DNA from: Trichoplax adhaerens
Taxonomy: Eukaryota; Placozoa; Uniplacotomia; Trichoplacea; Trichoplacidae
Length of the DNA stretch: 64,000 nt
Reading direction: 5' to 3'
NCBI RefSeq assembly: GCF_000150275.1
Contig: NW_002060949.1
Span: forward strand, 1,113,836-1,177,835
Numbering within the stretch: position 1 is the stretch's first letter; each line of letters begins with the position of its first letter. Shown in pieces: positions 54,753 through 64,000 of this stretch. Position numbers and translations under genes: made by a program. The notes under the pieces are model-generated. The model saw nothing but the letters and a program-made list of their open reading frames with translations, made no database searches and had not been told where the DNA came from.

Positions 54753-57700
54753 GTGTAATAATTACTCATATTCATTCCTCAATCATTCCTGTTTTAAATG
54801 GAAAATTACGGTAGTATACTTCAAAATTAATGAAAATAGAGTAATATTTCATGAATCATATGATATTTCCTTTCGCTGTGCGTTGAAAATTTTTCTTTCT
54901 TAATCGTTGAAACCTCTATCGCTAGGGGTCAAAATTAGATACATAGACTTATGGATTGGCTAAAAATAGACGATTTCAGATTTCAACGAGACATTTAATG
55001 ATCTCTTGATATTTTAAGGAGCCTAAGCTCGTATATTACAAGTGTTAATTGGAACTATGGGCTTTGGGAGGTACAAAATAGAAAAGGATTCATTGAACTA
55101 TGATCAAATTAATTATTTTGTACGTCTATTCCTTCGAAAAAAATTCCTTGACAGACTGTCGGAAAGTAGCAAAATGACTCCGCAAATCTGCTTCCAAGTA
55201 TTTCAATATTTTCAATAGAATTGACACAGTAATGGAATGTTACTGATCTTAGGGTTAAATTAGATCGCCTGCCGATATCCCTCTGAAAGAATTGATCTTC
55301 GATAACTTTGAATGACTCCAGGGAAGTATCATAATTCTCTACTAAAGGGCTTCAAAATATCCGTTCAAACAATATCCGTATGTAAGTTTATCGATTTTTT
55401 AACATTTACTTTTAAAAGGGATAATGGGCGCGATAAGTTGAAAAGCATTGGATCAAAATGTGATAGTTTAAGGCATCCCTACGCAAACACACTACTGTTG
55501 AAAGTTGATCCGTTACACATGAAAGAATTGAAGTAATTAACAGAAATTGTTCTATTGAAAGTTGTCGTCATTCCTGACTTAGTAACAGATTGAGAAAGGC
55601 CGAAAAGGCATATATGCTACAACTAGTGGGCAGAATTTACATGGAAGATTGTTATATCTACTTTGTAACTGAAAGTATCTTATTTAAAGTAAATGTTCTA
55701 CGTGTGGTTGCCTATCAACTAGAAAAACAAAATTAACTCGAAAAGACAACAGCTTTATCAGTAAATGAAATAATTCATTTGTAAATCATTTCAGATACTT
55801 CATAAATCATTTATATACATTAAAACTACAAAGATTCTCTACGGATAATGAATCTAGCAATAAATCACAGGTGGAATAATACATGATATTCAAGGCATAA
55901 GGAATCAAAATTTTGCTTGACAAATAACGATGGTAATGTATTGAGTATAAGCAAATATTTCATTTTTCTATATTATAATGATTAAAAGGGATGATCAACG
56001 TGACTATTCAATTTCTTAGTTACGCCATATCAAGAGACTCAATGCAATAGGTAAGAATAAATCTAGTAGGACAAAGCTTAAAATCAATAGTTATAACGTT
56101 AAAGTTAATTGCAGTTAAAAGAATAACCATCTTATTCGTTTGAAGAATTTTTCTCTTCTGTAGCATGACTGCAATTAACAATGGATACTGCAAGCATAAC
56201 AGCTATCCATTAAAAGACGACAGAATGTCAGTGGATATAATTTTAGTAACTTACATGGTGGACTTTACAGCTTAGGAAAATTGATTTTCGATGTAATCGA
56301 TGAAGGAAGATTAGGTATCTTAATATGATCAATTATAATATCGAGGAAAGTCGTTGATAGTAACCAATTTAAAAAAAATTACTTGTTTTTTTAGCATATT
56401 ACAGCTAAACCAACGATAGATAGGATGCTTTCTTACTGACAATCGCTTAATAAAATGCTTTATTATCGTTTGTACTAGTGGGTAAAAAGGCTATTCTGTC
56501 TTTTTATCTGTCTAGTCTGCAATAACAATATTCATGGTACGTAGTAGCCTTGGATCTTACTTAAAAGAACTTATCGACGTTATATTTGCTTTCTACTCAA
56601 ATTAATCAGCATAAAGTAATTTCATGATAACCTATCACTATCACAGACTGATTTGGGTTACCTTATATTTCTCGAACTTTCTTACTTGAAGCATTCTATT
56701 CAATCCTGACTGATTATCATGACAGTTTAAATCCAACACTTTTTTTTCAGTCGATGTTTACTTTTATTGATGATCTTGCCTACTTAGTAACATTAACAAA
56801 GCAATGGATCATAATTAAACAATGAGCTAAGCAATTCTATACCTTTTTGTCAATGATTTATTATGCCCATTTCATATGGAAATGAGCTAATCTATTCAAT
56901 CAATTTGCTTGTTACTTAGAGACAATTTAGATTATACAAAAGTTCTTGACGAGGAGGGATTGAACTTTGAATAACCACAGTGCATCAATACGCTGTTAAA
57001 TCAACAACTAGATAAAAAATTTCCGCCACTTAATAATAACACTTTACCATCGACTGTTAATATACGACGGGTATAGGTTATACAGTAATTTAGCTTAGAT
57101 TGGAGGCTTTGATCTAATCTGTTGACTACATCTCTTAATCAGTGATAATAAAAGCAGAGTTAATACTAGTGGTTGATATCTACCTCATATATCACGTCTT
57201 GGGCTGTATTATATTTTCTCAGTGGTAATAGATAGATTTTAGAAATGATCGCATATTACGGTTTATGACTGAATTAACAAATAATAATATTAAGGGAAGG
57301 AAGGATACTTGGTTTATTATTCATCACTAATAAACCACTTTATGACCTAATCTGAGATTGATACGTAGATCAATTTGCGACTAAAATACTTGTTACCAAT
57401 TCACACGTATACTGTAGATTTAATACCATACGATGGTTTTCAACCTGATAGTAAAATTTGTCATCGTGTAATTATATAGTGTACCGAATTAGGATCTTGA
57501 TCAGATTCGATAATTAAATTGGTCTATAGAGTTAGATTACTTGCAATCAAATTTTGCCTGCATACTTTAGATTCAGTAACTATAGTAGATTATAGTTTTG
57601 CACTGATATCTTATCATACTTTACATCAGATAGATGCTTGATCTTAGTGATTGGTCCCCTACGGTAAATTATAAGCGTAAAATTACTATCTAAGTCAAAT

Positions 57701-59448
57701 CTCCTATCTTATTCAATTTAGATTACATTGCTCTTTATCAGCTTATGTCCTCACTTTTAATATTGATGTTAGAGAGGATGATTTTATGCTTGATTTATCC
57801 TCTGTACATATATGTTAATAGGCATATAGCATGTACATTGTAGACTTATTATCCAACATTACGTAGTAAGCTGAATTGTTATCTTAATAAGATTTGACAC
57901 CTGGATTAGCTTGAGGTCAAATTACTTATCATCGGTCTATATTCGAAATGCAATAAATATGTCAGCTGATATAAGACTGAAGAATTATTTTGTGAAAACA
58001 AATTTTTAATAATATTTCATATTTAGTTAACGTTATTACAATAGAATAATATGGAGTAATTATATTGTATAATCTATGATCATTTTCACATGATTTTAAT
58101 GAACCGTTAAATACAGTGTATGAGAATAAATATATAGTATGGCACTTATACTATTTGCACTATAATGAATTAAAGCAATTTATGGGTCTATGTAAAAAAT
58201 GATTGATACGAGCTACGCGTATTACAAATTCGGTAACTCATTCAAAAGTCTACATCAGCCATTATATTATCAGAAAATATCAGTGCAAGGCTCTAAAAGG
58301 GGATGGGAAAGATTTTAACAGATAGCTATATGAATCTATCTACGATTTATATTAAGGCATTACTTTCCCTTATCATGGTAACGTAAAGACTGTTCCACAC
58401 CTACACCGTAAAAGGATAACATCACCATGGCTACCACAGAATGTTTCTGATAGTTGCGTTGCAATCAACGCAAGAATCCATTCCCTGCCATAAGCCTGAT
58501 ATCTAACTTTTTCAGAATACTCCACATAATATACGTATTGGATGTCATAAAACTAATTAAAGATTGATGTGCGGCATATGTTTATAGTAACTACTTCATC
58601 AGTTTTAAATCAATCTCTAAGAATGATTATAATCATGAGAAATCAGTAAATTAACATTAATAGGATCAAGATAAGAAGTTAAAGATACTTTATTAATAAA
58701 GACTGACGCAGTACTTTTAAGCATAATGTAAAAAGAAACAAAATGCACTACTTACAAATACAACTCATAACATCAGATTTGAACAAAGTGAGTCGTTACT
58801 GCAATTTGCGCAAGAGTACGTTAGATGCATCATGAAAAAACATGAAACAAGAGAAATGGATTAACACACGTATGGTTCACATCCGTAATACTCGTAGCCC
58901 CTTTAATTCTTTTACAGCAAAAATTATTGCCATAATATAAATTGATTAAATGCACAACACACTGCAGCATTTAGAACATTATCATACAGTAACATTATCT
59001 ATAATCATAAAATGTTGGATTTAAAAGCAAAGATAATTAATCAATTTTTCAACATAGTTTTTCTAAGGGCCAGTAGCGGTTCATATGCTATAATTTAGCA
59101 CAATACAGTACTTAAGATACTTACTACACAAATTAGATCGGACTTTGATACCAATTATTATTGTAAAATTTTTCAGTTATGTTAGAAATAGTATTAGAAT
59201 ACCTATAATTCTTGTTATCACATGAGTATTAAATATTCTGTCCAAGTAGTATAAGTTTTTGCCTTTACTTTGAACGCTTCCGCTTATGTTGATGGTCACC
59301 TATAGCGTTTAAATCAAACAAAATCATTTCGTTATTATAGTCGCGTTGCCGTCAAATATTTAATTATAGTCTATTATTCTACCCATAAAGCTCATATATT
59401 TATAGTTTATAGCAAACTTTTATAAATTCGTACACTGATGATGGCATA

Positions 59449-62400
59449 TTATTCACTAGGTGGTATTCGACGCAGCATCCTTCTCCCTCGGCCGGCAAAT
59501 GAAGTTGTTCGCGCAGGCTGCGAGGCTGCTGTTTACATCAAGCAGATAAAATAAAAAAAAAGGTTAAAATTATTTACGATAGACCTAATTACACTTGCAA
59601 AAGTACACTTCCTTACAAAGAATCAAAGAAATTCTTATTAACCTGTCGTTGTAGTTACAACGCTAGTGCTTTCAGGTACAGTACTTGTAGTCGCTGCAGA
59701 ACTTGAATCCATGGAAATTGGTCTATCATCTTAAAAAGTATATTTACATATTTAGAATCTCTACGTACTAACACAATCTAGAGTAAAAAATGTAGCTATC
59801 CACAATCAATGATACCTTCAGTGCTTTGTTCACTTCGTTCAGGCGAGTCCGGTAGATCTGAGATAGCAGTAGCGACGCTCTCTTGATTTTCAACAATTTC
59901 ATGAGGTGTATTGGTACCATCATCGCCACTGTCATTATCTTCTATTACTACGACATTGTCTGGTGATACAGTATAATTTGTAGTAACTTCCTCACTTACA
60001 GGTTCTGAGATTATAGTATAGAGAATTACATTTAACTACAGTACAAAGTCAATAACAATCACGGAATCTAGTAATTTTATGTATGAAGTTCATCGTACTG
60101 TGCAAAAGATCTCTATTTTCTTCATCTGCAAAATCTACATCGTGATGGTAAGCTTCATCGACGCTCTGAGCGCTGTTAAAAAGTTTTAAAAAATTACCGA
60201 CGCTCATATCATAGAAATTTATACAATAATTTTCGTATGGATAATATCAGATCAATAACTTACGGTCCACTGCATGATTGTGAAACGGCATTATCAATAT
60301 CAACCGTCATATCCATAGTATCCGATATAACCTCTTCACAAGGTCGGACAATCAACTCTTCGTCTCCATGCGTTGCTACTAAACCCAACAAGTAAGTAAT
60401 TCTTTAACGTCATGACAATATTAAGTACTGCACTTTGAAATAGTACGTATCCTAAATTTATACTATCCCACTCTCAATCACCTGCTTCATCAATGATATC
60501 AAATACATTTCCATCGTCAACAGATAAAAGAGCAGTAGGTACATCCGGTTGTGCTAGGAAAATTTCTTCATCAGTTGTTTTCCTTATATCACTGTTACTG
60601 GTTTCTGCCGATAAATCAATCCTTGTATCATCCACGCATAATCCTGCGGTTTTCATATGACATCAAAATTTCAGGGTTAACTTCATTTAAAAATTCTACT
60701 TAATTTCACTACGGTACGAATCATAGTTATTCAAGTTAAATAGTAAATATATTTTACCAGCTGACGTGTGTGAAACAACATCTTCTAAAGCACTAGGCTG
60801 AATATCAGGTACACTTGGATATTGTTCAGACTGCGCAAAGGAAAATTCATCTCGTTGGGTATTGGGTGAACTAAAGGCAGATTTACGAAATAATTAGGCT
60901 TGTAGTATTTTGCAATAATTCTTAAAACATCAGACATGATCTTGAAAAGATTATCAAATAGTCTTATAGAATAATTCCAACCTAACTGCTTCAGCAAAAG
61001 TTTCAGAGGGACGTGGTATAAGTAATGTGGGAGTGCTTGGCACTCTACAATCATCAGATTCGTCGTAAGTTCCGGAAGGATGCTAACATTCAAATGTAAG
61101 GAATAGTTAGTATCTCAAAGTTCTTCAGTGATGCAACAACAGTTTAAAATATTTACCTGCATGCTTGCAAAGTGAATCGGCGTAAAAGGTGTTTGACGCC
61201 TACTATGTTAATTTAAATAGTTAGAAGTCGTGGCTTATCGTACAAGTCATTTATAAATTACCTTCTAGAAGTAACATTAGAAACTTCGATGTCGTTCTCC
61301 TCTCTTCCTATATTTTGATCCTGTGACTCGCTCGAAATTGGCTAGGGAAATTCATATTTATTATGGATCTGCGATTACAGCAAAATAATTATCAAATAAC
61401 ACAATTTTTACTTGATCAGATTCTAAAATTTCTCCTTCTTCTATCTCATGACTTGAATCTTCCGCTATTACAACAGCATCACTGGCTTTGGGCTGTTCCC
61501 CCGATAGGTCTTCTGATCCAGTAGAAATCTCTTGCGTACTTTCCTGGGTCACTTCAGAACTTTGCTCACCTGTTACAGCCGAATCTGTATCTTTATGTCA
61601 TTGTAGGATAGGCATAGTTAAATAAGAGATTTTTGTATATGTTTCTAACCATAAATTAACTATTTTACCTATTGTTTCCTTAGGTTCAGAATCGTCAATC
61701 TAATGCAAGTTTCAACGCAGAAATAAAAAATTATCATTTACAACAAGAAATTAATTGCAAACCAACAACGGTATCATACAAAGCCTTACTTTCTGCTTTT
61801 TGCTATTCGGAGTTTCGTCAGTTTCAACCTCAGTTGTAGCAATATCCGTAGTTTGAGGTTCGTTTGTGCGAGTTCTCTTTAAATTTGTTTGAGCTACATT
61901 TTTACTGTGCAATTCCTCTGATATAGATTGTTCATGGCTTTCTGATTTAGCATTATCATCAGAATAGGCAGTACTTTCGTTGATATTTGTTGTATTAAGA
62001 GGCTCTTGTGTCTTAACTGAGACGTTAATAGACACAGTTTGCATAGCTTTCGCTCGCGATTCTCCAGTTTTAAGACTGTTATTAGACGAGCTAACAGGCA
62101 CTGCCTCAGCAGCACTAGTAGAAGCAATTGGGGCTCTAGCTATATCGAGAGCCGCAGGGTTAACAAATGCAGACTTCTTCACTGACGAATTTGAAATCAT
62201 AACTTGTACCGAGCTACTTGACTTATCCTTTGGCGTTCCATCTTCCCGTTTATCCATTACTACACGCTTAGAAGCTCTATCAGCATTTGAAGGTGGTAAA
62301 TTTCTCTTAACAGGTAGGCTTGATGACAATCCTTGTGACGCATTCATAGTTTCTGATACGCTAGCCTGTAATACAATAAATCTTCCAGTCATGTAACGAG

Positions 62401-63917
62401 CTTTAACAAATCGCTCAAAAAAATGTTAACGCGTATGCCTATAAATTGGACAGAAATTTAGAAATATACAGTGACGCCTGAAATTCTATTTCACCTTTTG
62501 ATTTCCTAATATTCTCTTTATTTGTGGTCGTACTTGTGGTTTAACTGCTGTCTTTTCGTTTGTTCCTGTCTCAGTTTGGCTTTGCTCTTTCGACACCTTC
62601 AACGTAGTTGATGCTCTTATGTTTGAATCGGGTTTGTCAGAGGTTTGAATCTGTTTTGATTGTTCCGTTGTTGTGGGTGGGCATTTTGGTGCTTCTCGTA
62701 TTACAGTTCGCTGAGCGTCTTCGACTTTTTGTTCTTCAGCATCGTTTGTACCCTTTTGTGATGGTGTACTTTCATTTAAAGCTTGTTGTTGAATTTGTTG
62801 CTTGAGTTTCCCAATTTTACCGTCATACTGAGATTTCAAAACGCCAAGCCTCATCTTTAATTCCACTGCGAATGCGAAAATATATAGTATATTTAATGCT
62901 ATTCTTAAATCAATCGCAGTACATCATGGCATTAGCTATATCGATGCGCTTGTACAATTATCTTAGCAGTCAAGACTTGAATTATAACTATAAACTTCAA
63001 TATATACCGATATTTTCTTCCAATGATGAAATTTTATCTTTGTCCGAACTTCGTTCGGTTTTTAGTTGATCAATTTCGCTATTTAGTGTTTCTTTCGTAG
63101 AATTAAACTCTTTTGTTTTCGTTTGAAGTCCTCGTAGGAGCCGTCGATATTTTTCCTCCACAGTGTTTTTTACATTCTCTAATGTAGTGATTTGTTCTTG
63201 CAATTTCTTACGTTCATCGTCCTTGCTTGATACTGACGACGCGTTCTTTGATAATTCATTCTTAAGTTTATTAATTTCTTCATCTTTTTCTGTCAAGGAA
63301 GCATTCTTCTTTGACAGCTCTTCTTTAATCGCAGAAAGTTCAGCAGTTGTCTGTGATATTCCCTGGTAATCATGGGATATTATTTATTAATATTGTCCGT
63401 AAATTCTACAGTAAACATAAAGTTCATTCACCTCATCCCCTTTAGTTTGCTTTTCATCTACTTCTTTCTTTAACTCTTCGTATTGGGTTTTATAACGTCT
63501 AGCCAACTTTCTAACCTACAAAGTAGATGAAAACCAAAAGTTACCCGGTAGCATGATTATTTTCCATTTACCATGAACATTTTGAGAGTACCTGTGCAAT
63601 GGTTTTGCCTTTCTCGCTAATATCATTATTTTTGCTCGCAATTTCAGTTTCTAATGTCTTGATGGACTCGTCCTTCTTAGCAATATCTGATTTCGCAGCA
63701 TTCAGTTGGCTCCTTGCTGAGTTTGCAGTTGTAACTAGCGAAGAGACTTTAGCACTACAACAAAAAGTATTTTGATCATCGCTTTAGCAATATAACAAAC
63801 ATTAATGGCATTGAATGCGACAAGTCGATCGCAGATACGTTAGAATTGCAGTACTTATTTTTTTGAAATTCTTCTTTTAAATTTTCATTCTCCTTCTTTA
63901 AAGCGTCTATGCGGTCT
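59449..63917 (-). CDS. TPR: Nucleoporin TPR, C-terminal part (gene continues beyond the window)
   Basis: Nuclear pore basket protein, an mRNA export and chromatin-organising scaffold. Eighteen exons (high to low): 63917-63855, 63754-63592, 63515-63432, 63362-63008, 62865-62495, 62365-61790, 61699-61669, 61590-61412, 61341-61262, 61199-61157, 61082-60982, 60870-60758, 60643-60482, 60378-60264, 60172-60099, 60004-59816, 59729-59643, 59528-59449. All phases agree and encode the last 954 residues. The first exons encode the end of the coiled coil; VRKLARRYKTQYEELK matches human IGRRYKTQYEELK, and LKSQYDGKI matches human LKSQYEGRI. A Ser/Thr-rich nuclear segment follows, with basic clusters (NLKRTRTN, NSKKQK) likely to be the nuclear localisation signal, then the acidic tail with VPSTPTLLIPRPSETFAEAV (human VPTTPTLVVPHRTDGFAEAI). 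It ends FAGRGRRMLRR. The vertebrate RG-rich end is reduced to a stub. The 5' half is outside the window. Confidence 0.94.
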
Positions 63918-64000
63918 CTGGTAGTAATGAAGCCATCGAATTAAAAATAAAGATTATAATTTTATTTTTAGTTAATCTTTAGTAAATCAAACCAACGTTA

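Larger units (their letters stand above)
51422..59448. other. 8 kb gene-poor interval, TRPN 5' flank to TPR 3' end
   Basis: No exon could be tied to a protein family on either strand, and almost no long open frames occur. It contains degenerate repeats at about 52.93-54.75 kb (annotated separately) and a short ankyrin-like fragment near 52.15 kb. From 55 to 59.4 kb I see only AT-rich sequence. The TRPN promoter should lie just right of 51421. Unlike the other 5' flanks, this one has no GTAC-palindrome cluster. Confidence 0.55.

Noticed and set aside
61980-62396. Plus-strand open frame of 138 codons
   Set aside because: Antisense shadow of the large TPR exon 61790-62365.

Overview
The window is nuclear DNA from an animal. 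It is AT-rich, has no operons or Shine-Dalgarno signals, and its genes are cut into many short exons by compact GT-AG introns. Seven gene models are recognisable from conserved protein families, and most were followed exon by exon with consistent splice phases. The set (a TRPN/NOMPC channel, a Kv2-like channel, CABLES, UBE2W, FKBP12, DDX31, TPR), the compact introns and the base composition suggest an early-branching metazoan. My best guess is a placozoan (Trichoplax/Hoilungia type), but that is inference.

Layout: FKBP12-like (+, 1635-5085, six exons, last junction unresolved); a 6.9 kb gene-free stretch with a near-perfect 40-bp-arm hairpin and a large cluster of GTAC palindromes; UBE2W (+, 11955-14509, five exons); Kv2/Shab-like K+ channel (-, 22090-17153, two exons with a 3.1 kb intron); a divergent intergenic region with a second palindrome cluster; CABLES-type cyclin-fold protein (+, 26811-28966, six exons); an unrecognised intronless six-TM protein (-, 31841-30579); another divergent intergenic region with a third palindrome cluster and a minisatellite; DDX31-type DEAD-box helicase (+, 34944-39470, 22 exons); a complete TRPN mechanosensory-type channel (-, 51421-40487, 29 exons, mostly one ankyrin repeat per exon); an 8 kb gene-poor stretch with degenerate repeats; and the C-terminal 954 residues of nucleoporin TPR (-, from beyond the right edge down to 59449).

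The genes are unrelated housekeeping, signalling and channel genes, and I see no functional cluster. The most unusual non-genic signal is a family of self-complementary ACTGTACAGT-type runs. Its four clusters all lie in the 5' flanks of genes, two of them between divergent gene pairs, and none touches a coding exon. The most notable gene is the TRPN channel, with its near-perfect exon-per-ankyrin-repeat structure.
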